From contig JAODTK010000632.1 in NCBI GenBank assembly GCA_026419785.1, positions 206,001 through 270,000 on the forward strand: 64,000 nucleotides of DNA, read 5' to 3'. Below, piece after piece: positions 47,005-59,619 of this stretch (within the stretch, counting starts at the first letter, position 1; each line of letters starts with the position of its first letter). A program made the translations under genes and the position numbers. Source of the DNA: Sclerodactyla briareus. Its lineage: Eukaryota > Echinodermata > Holothuroidea > Dendrochirotida > Sclerodactylidae. Below the pieces are notes generated by a model that saw only the letters and a list, made by a program, of their open reading frames with translations, did not search any database and was not told the DNA's origin.

Positions 47005-47289
47005 ATGTTTGCTTGTAAATCCTCTATGCGAACTGTCCAAAGAGCTTCCCATGAAGTTCTTACTCCACTGTGCCCTTTTGGCGTCCAGTAGGAGGGGTTC
47101 CTCTGCCCTTCTGTACATCTCGATCTCGTCCTCCAAGTCGTCCTGAAAGAGATCGTCGCCCCTGACCTCCCGATCCATCAGTTCATCGTCGAGATCGACG
47201 GGCCCGGCTGTTACACAGAGCAGGACCAATAGAGAGCAGGTAATAGCGAGGAGAATCTCGTATAAATTCATGATACTGGTCTCGTGACT
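47005..47289 (-). CDS. Secreted peptide precursor, first coding exon
   Basis: The minus-strand exon starts after a textbook acceptor (atttccattgcag), has 18 nt of leader, then an ATG at 47271 and 89 codons, and ends at a perfect donor (CAT|GTAAGTGT). Residues 1-22 form a signal peptide: short polar start, hydrophobic core (ILLAITCSLLVLLCV), small residues TAG at the likely cut. Residues about 24-55 are strongly acidic (DLDDELMDREVRGDDLFQDD). A KR site at 65-66, of the type cut by prohormone convertases, is followed by AQWSKNFMGSSLDSSHRG. Signal peptide, acidic spacer and dibasic site are the standard neuropeptide or hormone precursor layout. The mature part continues in a further exon that I cannot identify, and the sequence matches no peptide family I know. 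An upstream non-coding exon is implied. Confidence 0.65.
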
Positions 47290-47537
47290 CTGCAATGGAA
47301 ATGAATATGTAAGCCCAAGTCAGCAATCAACCTTGGATTGATATCTCGGATCCGTTCAAAGCGCGGGGCCTTTTCCCTCGAACTGGAGTTGGCATGGCTT
47401 TCCGATTGTCCCAAGCTGTCCACGTATATGGATAGACGCATTGTGAGGCCACATGTGAAAAGTAGCATTAGCTCCATTCGTGATTGTGGAGTAAAACGCT
47501 TTAGGATTGTATATTATGTTGAAAATCGCTGCATAAT

Positions 47538-47554
47538 AAGTATTATTATTATTA

Positions 47555-47598
<44 letters not shown>

Positions 47599-47670
47599 TA
47601 TTATTATTATTATATTATTATTATTATTTTCATTATTATTAGAAGTAGTAGTAGTAGTGGTATTAGTAGT
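47538..47670. repeat. (ATT)n then (AGT)n microsatellite
   Basis: ATT/TTA repeats about 100 bp long, followed by AGTAGTAGTAGTAGT. Lies about 250 bp upstream of the peptide-precursor exon. Confidence 0.9.
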
Positions 47671-47679
47671 AATGATGTG

Positions 47680-50095
47680 AATAATGGTATGAAAAAAGTG
47701 TGTAAAACTCGTTTGAAATGTCGACAATCTGTTCAATAGATCAGCCCATTATAATAAATATTGACCCTGATAGCGAGATATATCATGCCATAGTTGGGTT
47801 TTGAAGACTCTCATTGGAGCGAAACTGTACGTGATAGAAAGGAGAAAATCAGGGGAAGTGGTCTGTAACTAATTTGGGAGTACTGGGCAAAATTGTGTTG
47901 TCAACTTTGGTCAGCGAGTACTTGAGGCATGGTAATTAGAAGATAACGAACTGCATTTGCGAATTAATATTCATGGCCATAGATCTTAGTCACACTTGAG
48001 CTAGACGTGTTAATCATATCAGCGATAACGCCGACCTAAGAGACAGAATCAATTTGTTTTCATCATAATTACAATATGACATTAATTCAATTTGCCGATT
48101 CACCAGTACAGGTGTCAATTCTCCAGCATACACATCATATGGAATAGTGAAACAGAGAGATCTTGCAGTTATCTCACGACAAGATCTAACTTAATAAGAT
48201 ATAATATCCAGAGGAAATAGCTGGTTGTTTTGAGTCACATAAACATGATGCTAGTGGTCGATCAATATTTGTATAAGGTAAGCCTGCCTATAGCATCATT
48301 GATAGCTTCATTATATTTACCTGGAATACATAAATGAATATATTTAAAAGAATCAGAATAGTATATAGTATGTAGATTTTATTATGAAGTACATTGAACG
48401 TTTCCGTCACGAAAAACCTATTCATGCCGTTAAAATTACGAGCCGTGATTGATCATTTGTTAGCTGCTGTATACAACTAAGGTTCTTCTCTCGTCGAATC
48501 CAATTACTTTTGACATGATTAAGTGTATCGTTATAACATGAACATTCCCCGTTGTTCGGAAATCAGGGCATGAACATCTTTGTTGTGCCGTTCTGCCGTT
48601 GTAGGTTTGCTCACGGGTGCATTTTCGCCTACCCTCAGATAGGTAGAATAATGACGAATAGTGAAACGCTGCATTTGCGGTGACGTAGCTAGCGTAGCAA
48701 ACTGCATGTGCTGTGAGCTACATTTAACTTAGTCGACATATCAAGGTGTGGTTGAAAATCCCCCGTTAGCCTAGATCTATATTCAAGCTACCATAATGCC
48801 TTCTTTGGCGGCTGAGATTGTCAATGATTTTTCTTTTGTTCTTCTGATAAACACATTGCCTCGTTTGGATTTGTGACAAGGACGCGGTCTATATACTTGG
48901 GTAATCCCAAGCGTGTTAACTTCCATTATTAGTAGGCTTCAGGTCTGATTATTCTAATTCTTTGGCAAACAGCAGGCGCGATCCCCCACAAGATTAATGA
49001 CACGGAAAATTACGCTCATTCCACTCTGAAAATGGATTTAATTGAATTTCACTTCAAGCCATGAGAAAGGTGCCGGACTATGGCGAGCCCTACAGTCACG
49101 AGGGACCACAGTTCGATCCATGAGGAGGCCATCTGACGTAAGGTAGTTAGAAGTGGTCCATTAAAAGATCACTACGGTTGAGTGAAGCTGATCTTTGAAC
49201 GTAATTTGGAGAGCATTTTCAACTGTGAAGCTGATGAAGTGGCGTTTCTGAAGTTGTTAAAAGCGATAATAGTATGTCCAAAATGATTTAAACACTCGGC
49301 CAACTCGCTTCCATTGCGACTTATGTTTATACATGCATGTACTTATAAGCACAATGATTGACTATGTGGTATGTAACAATTGAGACAACAGTGCTTCAGA
49401 TAACTCCGGGCCTGATGACTTTCAATGTTAATTACAACAAATGTTAAGCATTCGTTGTCAGGAAGACATCTGAAGCTAATATCCATGTTAATATTTTAAT
49501 TGTATATCCATCCAGGGCAACATCCATTAACTATCCATCCAACCTGCATCGTCCCTGAATCGGTTGAGTAAATCTGGACCTCGTTCAGTTAGTTGATGCT
49601 GTCGATAATGACGTGTACTCTATGATCATACCTCCTCATAATGTTAGTTTGTCCTTTGTACGTTTTGGGCAGAAGCAGCCACTAAGTATTTACCCCATCT
49701 TAACTCCATGAAAACATAAAATATATATTTTGTATAGTCATAAGACGCCGAGTGTTGGCCTGAAAATGATTGCCGTCAAAATATTAAAAGAAAGAGGTAA
49801 CAAATCAAGTTGGTTTCGTCGAATCAGCAAATTCAATTCAACTCTCATTTAGGCTAACGAACGAATTGCTTGTTGAGGTGAATCAATTCGGAGGGCAAAT
49901 AGATGCACTTCGTAATCGGACTGAAAGGAATCATTTCAATTGCAACAATTAGGAGTCCGTATTGCATGATTATGTCCATGAGTACTTTTCACAGCAATTG
50001 CCAGTATGAAGTGTCTCACAATCATTGGTGAACCGATCAGGCTTTTCTGGTAAAAAGAAGATTTGTTAAAAAAACTATTTTTATTTGATTCATGG
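47680..50095. other. Mostly non-coding
   Basis: A degenerate tRNA-like SINE head may be present at 49075-49130 (GACCACAGTTCGATCCA B-box; poor A-box). Nothing else recognised. Confidence 0.35.
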
Positions 50096-50104
50096 ATACC
50101 TCAC

Positions 50105-50257
50105 CACGCCTGAATCCCTGATCGCCACGGACTGAATTGTAGATGCAACGGCCTCGGAGGTCATATTGCAGCTATGCGGGGCAGATGATTCACATGAGTG
50201 AGGAATGGCTGAGGAACAATTATGTCCTATCACGATTTCCTTTTCTATCACCATTAG
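50105..50257 (-). CDS. Candidate internal exon, Cys-containing extracellular-type
   Basis: Bounded by an acceptor (gtcgtatttattcgtcag) and a donor (GTG|GTGAGG). It is 153 nt, phase 0 at both ends, 51 codons. The peptide has IVIGHNCSSAIPHSCESSAP, two N-glycosylation sequons (NCS, NMT) and three Cys. It would fit a secreted or receptor ectodomain. It lies between the 411-codon gene and the peptide precursor on the same strand, but a link to either is not shown. Confidence 0.35.
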
Positions 50258-51371
50258 CTGACGAATAAATACGACAAACATATCACCAAACAACACCCTA
50301 CTTTCTATACTTTGAATCAATCCGAATAACCCCTTTTTACTGAATACCGTATCTTGTGTTAAAATAACAAACTTTGTATACTCAAAATGCACTCGAGAGA
50401 CGTCAACATTGTCAGATAACGAGAAGCAGGAATGGAGTGAAAGGTCATACTCGCGCAGGTAGATATTCTACCTTCTCGTGATTATGAAGTAGTAGTTCAT
50501 TCACAATTGGTGGGTTTCCTAAGGGATCGCAAAATAATTAAATTCGGTGCATCGGTGGTTACCCTAATTCTACCCGCGTTATGCAACATCACTCGGGAAT
50601 ATGAATTTCGCACATTGTTTTGATTTCCAATGACTGTTGTTCGACAAAAAATATAACCTGAGATGACAAGTGATTGGCTATTTTATTTAAGTTACATTTT
50701 CATCTCGGTCAGAACAAATTCGAGATCTGACAAAATATAATGATGCGACTCCATGCTTCTATCTGCAATATATTACTTGCGATACAATCGATGAGGGCAT
50801 ATTGCATCTTACCTCGATAATTAGAGCCATTGAAGCTGATTCATTCAGACGACTCTCTTAGCATTCAAACTATTCATACTATACTGTCACTGTATTCAAA
50901 CACATCCTGCACGATTTTTTGTCTTGTCTCGCACACTTTCCCCAAAAATCGCTTGTTCCAATAAAAAGGATGGGCACGATTTCATACTGTTGATGAGGAG
51001 ATTATTACGCCGGAGCTATTGTTGCAATTAGCAATTTGTTGATTTCAGTTAAGCTTCCGAGATTAACGCATGATCCTCGAATCTCTGTTCAACATTGACA
51101 AATTCAACAAACAGAAACATCCCTCATAGTGCAATTAGTCGTCAAGAAATTTATGTACCATATAGATACAAGCACACATCACAAATTTACTGCTGCTGCT
51201 GCTGCCTATATTCTGATTCAAAATGTATTTTCAAATGACCAAACACAAAAGTGCAAATTATTCATAGAAGATAAAATTATCTGTCCATAGAGCGAGACCA
51301 CTGTTATGAAATATGTCAAGCCTAAAAAGTACACACTACCTCATATGACCTAATTACATATAGTCGTTGAG

Positions 51372-51540
51372 TCATCGATGAAATTGGATGATTGGGAAGT
51401 GCGTGGGAAGGTGTGGCACTAACAAAGGTGCATGTGACATTTTCAACTGGGGAAAGGAGACAAATGTGTTCATCTCTTCAGGGCATTCAATCGAAGCCCC
51501 AGTAACAAATCTGAGTACCCCCTGGGGAGTGAGACACGTA
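51372..51540 (-). CDS. Coding island, frame ambiguous
   Basis: Two strong minus-strand acceptors (ctacgtgtctcactccccag, catttgtctcctttccccag) lie 66 bp apart. After the first, a frame runs to a TGA at 51372 (GVLRFVTGASIECPEEMN..). After the second, another frame also stays open (ENVTCTFVSATPSHALP..). I cannot choose. Both look more protein-like than background. Confidence 0.25.
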
Positions 51541-51876
51541 GCAAATTTATCGGAGATAATCGATAATCGATATTTCAAAATTACAAACTTGAAGATTAGT
51601 GTCATCTATATATATGTCGTTTATATATATATATATATATATATGCCGGAAATGTCGTTTAGTAACGAGGTTGGTCTTCCTCTCCTGAGGCATGCTCGAT
51701 ATGTTGTTTTAAAACTGATTGTGGCGAAACCATATCTCTGGAATATGCCGATTCTGACTCCCAACGAGGTAATTTCGACCCCATAAATGATGTGGGAGTA
51801 TTTCCAACTACGTCAATTTGAAACTCTTCGTTGCCAACAATTGTTAGCTTGATGAAGGCGCTGTGAAGAAGAAAGA

Positions 51877-54800
51877 TTATAGTTCCCTCTCTTCCACCCC
51901 AGACAGTGACATGGAATATGTGATGGATTTCTGTTTATTGCCGTATATCTCTTGTACCAATAGTTTCAAGGAGGTGCCTACACCGATAGAGTTGTTGAAC
52001 ATCAACGCATCAATTATCAGCATTGACCCTGGATTATAGCCACAGATGATTAGCGCCAGAAACAAACAAAACACGCCCCATGTAAAAGAGGGAAGGTGGG
52101 ATATAGAGTTACAGACTGTCACTTTTTAGAATTCGATGAAAATGTTAGCTACCATTTCTCCGACGAAAAGTCCGGTTATATAACTAAGACACGGTTTGAA
52201 TACAATCAAAATTATCCTCAGTATTTGTACAAACCCTGATGGGGGCGACGTTACCTCTGGAAGTCATCAATAATTGACTCCAGATCGAGTGTGATTTTCA
52301 ATTAAAATTGTATACAGATTAACGAAGTTGAAATAGTTATACCGCGTGAAGAACATGTCTTGTCGCCTGTCAGGTTTCTCCCACGAAGGTCTCCCGAATG
52401 AATGTAACTCAATAGTTTGTCGCTGTTGGGACAGGCAAATGATTGGAGCGACTGGGAGTCCATACCTCCCGATTGGATATAACTCTCAATTATTCTACAG
52501 TGACCAGCAATAGTGACTTGAAATTATTATATTGACAAGACCTGGATTTTTTTCGTGTTTGCAGCCGAGCCTGTACGATACTATATACCTAGTGTATATA
52601 CCGGAAACTCCACAACGCATCAGAAGTTACCACTGTGATTCCGTTGTATTCAAAAGCCAGGGCTCGAGGAGACGTGAATGCGGCCCCCAGCAGACCGATG
52701 GGGTGAGTGGATAATGTTTCTACGAAGTAATATACTTGATTATTAAACGATGTTCCCTGTAAAGTCCTGCCTCCGATAGTGTAAACAATATTCTCGTCAC
52801 AACAGTGCACTTCACGAACATGCCTCTATACGAAATTGATTCCAAAATTTGACCATATCGTCACAGTTAGACTCCAGGAAACGCTTTGTTTCCTCTGAGA
52901 AGATCAATACTGTATTCCGCCATCAAATCACACTATAGGCAGGGATCTATTATGATTTTCTTAAAAACTAGTGCCGGGACTAGAAATGAAATGGTCTGAC
53001 AAATTCCCTCCCGCACTTGATGTTATTAATATTGATACGAATACAATCTTAAAACTCGAAATGCACTGAGATACGTCACCGCCATAATATCCAGGAAATA
53101 GAGTTCGAATCAAACGGGATGTCGTGATTCCCAAAAGGTAGTAATTTATTCACAACAGGGCATCAAAGGGGACAAGAAATTAAATGGAATCAATGCATTA
53201 CTTTCCTCAAAGGGGGAAACACAACACGCTGCTTACTTTTCGATGTTGTAATAAAAAAAATCAAAGATTCGAGAGAACAAAATGTATCATTAAAATCTGA
53301 TGTTTTCGCCACCTTTCTTTTAATGATTAGCAATGAGAACCGGAGCTGACATCAACATAGATGATTGTTATATTTATTTTGAACTCACCATGGACTGTTT
53401 AATTCAGGGAGAAGGGGATCTTCTGAACAATCAAGAACTGAAAACCATGGAGTTGTTCACGTCATGAATCGTGGTAATTACTTCTTTTAGAACTCAAAAA
53501 ACGAATAAATATAAATATGATTAAAAAAATGCATGAATAACGGAAAGATGTCTAGGCACTTACCCCTATAATTACATGTCCTAATATCAAGGAAACTAGA
53601 ACAAACGTAGTCCCATAAGAAATGGTTACTTTCCCGTTTCTTCCCCGGCTGATCAATCCGTAACTCATGATGAGCAGTTGAAATGTCAATGTTATTCCTG
53701 ACAGACATTCTCTAAGTAAAAAAAATTGTTCATCATAGCCATACGAGAAACGACCAGTGGGAAATCGGGATGATAGGTTTGGCGTGACTTGTCAGCATTT
53801 TCGGACATGAAGCCGTATATAGAGCGGTGGGATACTCAAAAGTCAATAGTGGCTCAACATTGGGTGAACTATTCGATTTTATATTACCTTTTTTGCCTAC
53901 CCATGAATTTTGAAATGCTTCATAGCATGACGCATGGAAGTAATAACTACATCGTGTTCGACTAAACAGGTATTGTCTGAGTAAAAACATATATTTATGA
54001 CGTGGTGACATCTTCCCTGCTGATAATTTTTCATGATTCGATCAATTCCGAAAGAGTCTAATCTCGTAAGAAAGTTCATGTACGGTGCATTGATAGTGTA
54101 GCTAATAGATACTGATGGGGGAAAAAAAAACTTCCCTTTCAACGTAAATTTGGTAATAGGCTATTCGCTAATCAGCATATTTTATTTCTATTTTATATGA
54201 TGTGGTTTAGTTTTAGGTCTGATGTCTTTATGAAATGAACGTAACAACCCATAATTCCATATTATCTGACAAAATGAGAACTGTTCCATGCGATAGGCAC
54301 CGGTGAACAGTTCTGAAAGTGCTGTCAAGGTATGCTGAGCAGGGATTCTCACTAAAATGCCCGCCTTTTATACATGAGCGCAAAGTACGGACATTTCAAT
54401 TTTTACCGCGCGCATTTTTTTTTTTTGGGGGGGGGGACCCGAATAACTAAATCTCTCCAGAAACCTCGGATTGAATCATATCCTTTATTTTCCTCTACTG
54501 AAAATACCGACTGTCGTCGTTTCCTTTTCGAACTTCCGAATTTTCACTTTTTCATCTGAAAGCCCCGCGAAGAGCTCATTACATTCCTTCTCGTTTTCCA
54601 ATCAGCAATTGGAGTGAAATGTCCCGCATCAATTTCCTCGTTCAACCTATGTGGATGACATGCAGGTAGCATGCACTTGAATGAGATCTCACCGAAAATG
54701 TATTCCGTTAGTCCCACGACAATGGTTCCAATAGTATACACAGGGCGCATTTTCACCCACTGTGGATTTCCGCTCACTCTTTTGTAAATAATAAATATTA

Positions 54801-55869
54801 TTAACTAGTGTGGGAACCCATGACACCAATTATGGTAGCGGCAGCTTTATAGAAGGTATGATCTCCCTCCTCTTATTTGGATTTCCATTCAGCCGATGTA
54901 TGATCATTCGTACTTCCTTGACCTCCCACAGGCAGATATTTGCTTAGTGACAGAGTTAGCTAACACGATAATGAATAATTAGTAATTTATTGTCGTACAG
55001 CCATGGCATTATACGTTCCTAGAAGTGCCTACACGGTACTTCATCGTGTTATTCTCTGAATAATTGCCAGCCTTGAATATTAGGCGATGCCGCAGCAATG
55101 AGCTGATTCCTACGTCATATGCGATGAACAAACACAGTAATTGTTATTATAGGAAGTGCCTGGCCGGCATTCTCGGCGAACGCATTCCAACCTATTTTAC
55201 CATTACACGGATGTTGCTGACGAACTTCTTGCGAAGCCACATTACGAGATTTTACTTTGATCAGATAAACTCACAATATGATCCACTCAGTCGAATTCAG
55301 GTTCAATCCTCTTTCAATGCATATATGTGAGAGTGAATGTACCTGCTTCTTGCATTGACTTGACGAAAATGAGTTACGATTCGAATTATGTTTTTAATTA
55401 TCCATTATAATAATGACTAAAGGCGGCGTGTTATGGCGAGACTTACGTGATTTGCGTTCATCGCATTATTAGTATTACAAAATGACAGGTTAAGATCCAC
55501 CTATGCGTGCGATGACCATATGTTTCACGTTTACTCACCTATGGATGGTGATGAATGGGTGTTATATATTTGCGGATAGAGAATTCCGAAGCGTGGGTTT
55601 GAGATATCTTCATGGATATGCACACAATACACAATCGTCAGAAGTTTATTCCCCACCCAGTTTGCATACAAGAAGGCTTTGAAGATAATTATTTGCTAAT
55701 TGAAATCTGGAATTCAGAATTTTTTCACATCGTTCTTGTACAATAGTGACAAGAAATTGTCCTACAAAGGTTAGGATTGAAATGTCACTGTTGACGATGG
55801 GGTTTAGGCTGGGTTTTGCGCCCTAGCTTGACGGTAGTGCTCACGGCAGATTAACAGTTAGGAGTACTG

Positions 55870-55909
<40 letters not shown>

Positions 55910-56447
55910 ATTGTTGCTCACCACGCATATCACAAGGATTGAAAACGGTATGACGAGGAATCTGGCTTCGCTTGAGAAATCATTCGCTCCTCGAATGATG
56001 TGGGAAACCTAATATTAGTAGTTATTTTGGCGGGTATTCTGTTGGTTGAGTACTCCGAAAGTATGCTTCTCGGCATTGTGAACGTTATGAGAAAGATTTG
56101 ATGCCAGTCAGCCGATAGCTTCCGAATTCATCGTTCTTCATCTGACAATAAAACAGTATGGAAATCCAGGAGAGAGTAATACGCAGAATGTTGAGTACCA
56201 GAATGCTGGTATACTAAAGCTTCTGTATCCGTGAACCACGCAAGTCAAAATATGACACATAATATACAATAAGGAAAATATTGCGCATAGATTTCCAGAA
56301 CGATGTCTCGAAACAACAGATATTATTTCCCCGGAACCAAAGATTATAACAATGTCCGAAAACAAGTAGCTGTATCAATCCTATGTACTTCGGGAGGGTA
56401 TTACACGTCTGTTTCATTTCAACTGTCGTTCGGAAACGAATTGCCAT
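51877..56447 (-). CDS. Multi-span membrane protein, 8 exons, 411 codons
   Basis: Exons on the minus strand: 56447-56268, 55342-55275, 54778-54693, 54111-53901, 53711-53564, 52825-52602, 52422-52343, 52115-51877. The ATG is the first after an in-frame TGA, and the end is a TAA. All seven introns are GT...AG. Several sites are near-ideal (acceptors tttttttttcccccatcag and gcctgtcccaacag; donor GGG|GTAAGT), and exon phases agree at every junction, for a total of 1236 nt. Hydrophobic segments lie at roughly residues 21-36, 55-70, 95-116, 185-202, 211-231 and 344-372 (for example SYGTTFVLVSLILGHVIIG and WGVFCLFLALIICGY), so six or seven membrane passes are likely. A conspicuous loop, ENIVYTIGGRTLQGTSFNN, precedes residue 270. 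Size and topology recall 7TM chemoreceptors such as the gustatory-receptor-like family. However, I do not see their C-terminal TYxxxxxQF signature, so the family is open. The intron 1 donor (ATT|GTATAT) and the exon 2 acceptor are the weakest sites. Confidence 0.5.
55870..55916. repeat. (GTT)n microsatellite
   Basis: About 14 TGT/GTT units inside intron 1 of the 411-codon gene model. Confidence 0.95.
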
Positions 56448-56449
56448 TA

Positions 56450-58480
56450 TAGCATTCGCGCTGTTTATTCATTAAAATCACATTACAAAATTGAATTTTA
56501 AGTACAGATGCTGGTAGAATTACTACAAAGTATGTTTATGTAACATTGTAATGGGTACTAATCTTATCCAGCAAATGATGGCGAACATGGTAGGGATTCC
56601 ATCCTAATCAAAGTCACTGTCTGACTGACATCAATTCCTGTATAAACAACACTACCGTCTTTTGTATTTCTTACTTACTTTCAATTGTAGGCACCTAGTC
56701 TATTCTCTCTTTAACGTTGTGATAATTATTGTCTTCTTTGGCGTAATTTTTGTGTAGGAATCAAATCAATATTGACTGAAATAAATAACAACGAGCTATG
56801 GCAGCTAAACACATTCTTTAGATGTCGTTGAGAGTGTTATGATCCAAGTGCCTCCTTTGACGTAATTTTCCTACAAAATGTAATCATATAATGACAAATT
56901 ACTACAGATTAGTCCTCAGTTCACAGGCCAGCACCGACCGACATGCAAACACTTTCATCTACTCTATTTCATGAACATTGCAAGAAGTTAGAATGCTTTT
57001 TCGCTGAGGGTAATGAACATCAACTGTCTCCTTCTCCGGATGATTCACTTGTGAAACTGAATCTGAATTTGTGTATGAGACATTGACGAACTGCGACATT
57101 TACGGGAAAGTCTACTCTTTGGACCGGTATTGTTTTTTTGTAAGCAACAGTGGAGGCGGGGTTTGTCATCCCGTGTTGCAAACCTGCTGCCCGCGTTGCA
57201 TTCCGAGCCTGAGGGTTGGGTGTCTTGACTTTTTGCCCTTGTAGTGAGTGTGAGTTGTAATCTAGCTCCGCATCCCCAACTCCGGGACGGCGGATGGAGC
57301 ACGCTGGGTGGTTTTCAGACACGTGCTCGAAAACATGGCGAGAGTGAGTTAGTGGGTGAGTGAATTATGAGGAACAACGTTCTTTCCTCTCTCTCTCTCT
57401 CTGGACGGTGGTTACATTACAGATGAGGAATAGTACTTCGCACAATCTACATTAGCGAGGAATAGCAATCCGATGTGAATATATATTTGTTCAAGGTATA
57501 ATGACTGGTACTCTCGTGGGCGTCTATGAACGATAATTATCGACTCTGACTATCCCAAACAGGGCGCGCTGCTGATAGGGGCTGTAGGAAATGTTGATTA
57601 CGCTAGGTCAGAATTGTCATTCTCATTAGCTTGTTGTCAACATTTACCGATATCATAATGCTGATTTAAATATAAATAAGTTTCAAATAGCGCCAAATAC
57701 CACGAGGAATCTAGGCGCAAACATGTCGTCAATTTCTGCACGTTCTGGGAATATACTTGTTAGAAGTTGTTATGCAATAATACGTCTAACTGTGCTAATT
57801 CTATTTGTGAGTATTTGAACTCGTATGGAACAATTTACAATTATTATGACTTGTTTCAAATGGTACGCTAGCTGAAAAAACTAAATGTTCCGCTAAAAGG
57901 AGATAGTTAACATGTTAGTAAATTATTATGGAAAGATGTAATCTTGTGTGAACAAACATAAGTGTAATTCGCTTACTCCCCCTCCTTCAACCGGTTTGCC
58001 TGAATCGGAAATTTGCGTATTGTCTACGCGTTCCTGTGAAAGCAAAGGAATGTTTAAACTGAAAGCAACGTGTTGGATCAGTAAATAGGTGCACTGGAAC
58101 CATTCTTTTATTGCGGTTTGCTTGATCTTGTGGCGTATGGTGTGATGAGAGTTAAACTGATCAAATATGTATAAATAGTATTACATTGTGAGTCATCACC
58201 TGAAAGGTGGAAAGCCGGGCCCCCCGGCCCCATCGAATCTGCCCTAGGACCTCTAGTCCTATCATGGTTGAGTATGAAACGCCCGTTGTCAAATTATATT
58301 CTAGATCTGTCTGATTTTCTACAAAATTAGACACCAACCTAATTCGTTACCTCAACTCGTGAAAAACTGCAGCCGTCTGGGCTGACTGCGATTTGCTGGG
58401 TCAATCAAATATACCGTGCTTCTCTCTCAATCCTCTTAGTATAAATTTTCTATCATTACAGTTTTTTTTTTCGAAGAAAG
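56450..58480. other. Mostly non-coding
   Basis: Would hold the promoter of the minus-strand gene starting at 56447, but no core promoter element is convincing. A GC-richer patch (57020-57322) with two overlapping minus frames lacks splice support. A (CT)n run lies at 57388-57402. Confidence 0.3.
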
Positions 58481-58485
58481 AGCGC

Positions 58486-58698
58486 TTAACGAACGCGGAT
58501 ATGTGCAGCATCTAATGAATTTAGGACTGATACGTCTCCGAGAATAGCGTGATACCCATGAAGGTCATCGCGCAGTCGACTGGCGATGGGAATGTTTCCC
58601 TTTCTCTGTCGAATTATTCGTTTTACTTCAAAATGACTCAAAAGACCAAACGTTGGAATAACCTTGTAATTATGATATGTTGCGATGTTCGATTCCAT
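58486..58698 (-). CDS. Uncharacterised open frame
   Basis: An ATG at 58698 opens 70 codons to a TAA. The peptide is protein-like (GLLSHFEVKRIIRQRKGN, then LRDDLHGYHAILGDVSVL). It may belong to the same gene as the exon at 58721-58878, but no phase-consistent junction was found. Confidence 0.25.
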   Translation of the reverse strand: MESNIATYHNYKVIPTFGLLSHFEVKRIIRQRKGNIPIASRLRDDLHGYHAILGDVSVLNSLDAAHIRVR

Positions 58699-58720
58699 TG
58701 GTTTGGCACCAAACTGCTAC

Positions 58721-58878
58721 CTTATGTAACGGTGGTGAGTCAGAACAGTGCCCCAGGTTCGTATTATTTGTTAGCAAGCCTGACACCCCATTATTCTGAA
58801 AAACAAACGGGTACTTACTGTTGCAGATAGACCGGCGATGAACACGCGCACCCGATTTCAAATACCCTTCACTTGTCC
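58721..58878 (-). CDS. Candidate internal exon
   Basis: An excellent acceptor (ccctgtgtgtgcgtatag) starts a 158-nt exon of two carried bases plus 52 codons, ending at AAG|GTAGCAG. It includes TSEGYLKSGARVHRRSICNS and GLLTNNTNLGHCSDSPPL. Internally there is an unused-looking GTAAGT...tttttcag pair only 23 bp apart, too short for a normal intron. Family unknown. Confidence 0.35.
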
Positions 58879-58899
58879 CTATACGCACACACAGGGAAA

Positions 58900-59615
58900 G
58901 ATTCCGTAATCTCTCAGTTAATCTCTGGGAAATGAGAAGTCAGTCGCCGAGTTTCCGCTTTAGTTATGGAAGGTAACTTCAAGTACCACCTGCCAATCGT
59001 ATATCGATCGTCCAATCACCAGTGCGTGATTACTGGGCGTGTTTAACCACTCGCACGGAGCCGACGACGTATAGTCGAGCAGCGACGTCAATATCCCTAC
59101 GAAATCAATATCAGAAGTAACTTACTTGGCAAAGATATTTTAGTCATTCGCAGGTTTGACGGCGATCTGTTATAAATCGCATGAAATTCAATTTTCTCGA
59201 TTGAGGCAATCCCGTATCTGGGGTGATGGTAATATATTTGGATTTTTTCTGGCGGTTATTGAACATTTTCGGTTTGTAAGAGGTTTTGTATTGCTGCTGA
59301 ATAATGCATGTGAGAAATAAAGTCAATTTGGTTAGGAAATGTCTGGATTTTTTCCTTAACAGAGTCATCGACTGAACGGCACTTCTTTTGATGATTACAC
59401 TCACAATAAAATTTTAACTTCAGAATTGAAGCTGGTGATACCAGCGGGATAAAATTGAAGGGGCGTGTCACAAGGGAAATTGAAATTAATTAACTAAAGG
59501 TGGTGAAAGAGGCCGAACATGAAAACCACCGTTTATGCTCAACACATAGGGATAGTATTGTTCAATTAGTAGCCTCGGTAATGGTAAAAGGTTTCATGAT
59601 CCTCGGATTCGAGAC
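58900..59615. other. Weak coding traces on minus strand
   Basis: A 71-codon minus frame (59471-59256) reads CECNHQKKCRSVDDSVKEK and carries a GTGAGT donor-like site, but no usable acceptor is seen. Otherwise non-coding. Confidence 0.2.
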
Positions 59616-59619
59616 AACC

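Noticed and set aside
52602..52825. NHL-type beta-propeller repeat
   Set aside because: The exon reading VYTIGGRTLQGTSFNNQ...FTSPRALAF superficially resembles an NHL blade. Joined in phase to its neighbours it lies between hydrophobic segments of a membrane protein and does not repeat, so I did not use that label.
58798..58820. 23-bp intron (GTAAGT...tttttcag) within the 58721-58878 exon
   Set aside because: Too short for a spliceosomal intron in animals, and the frame is open straight through it.
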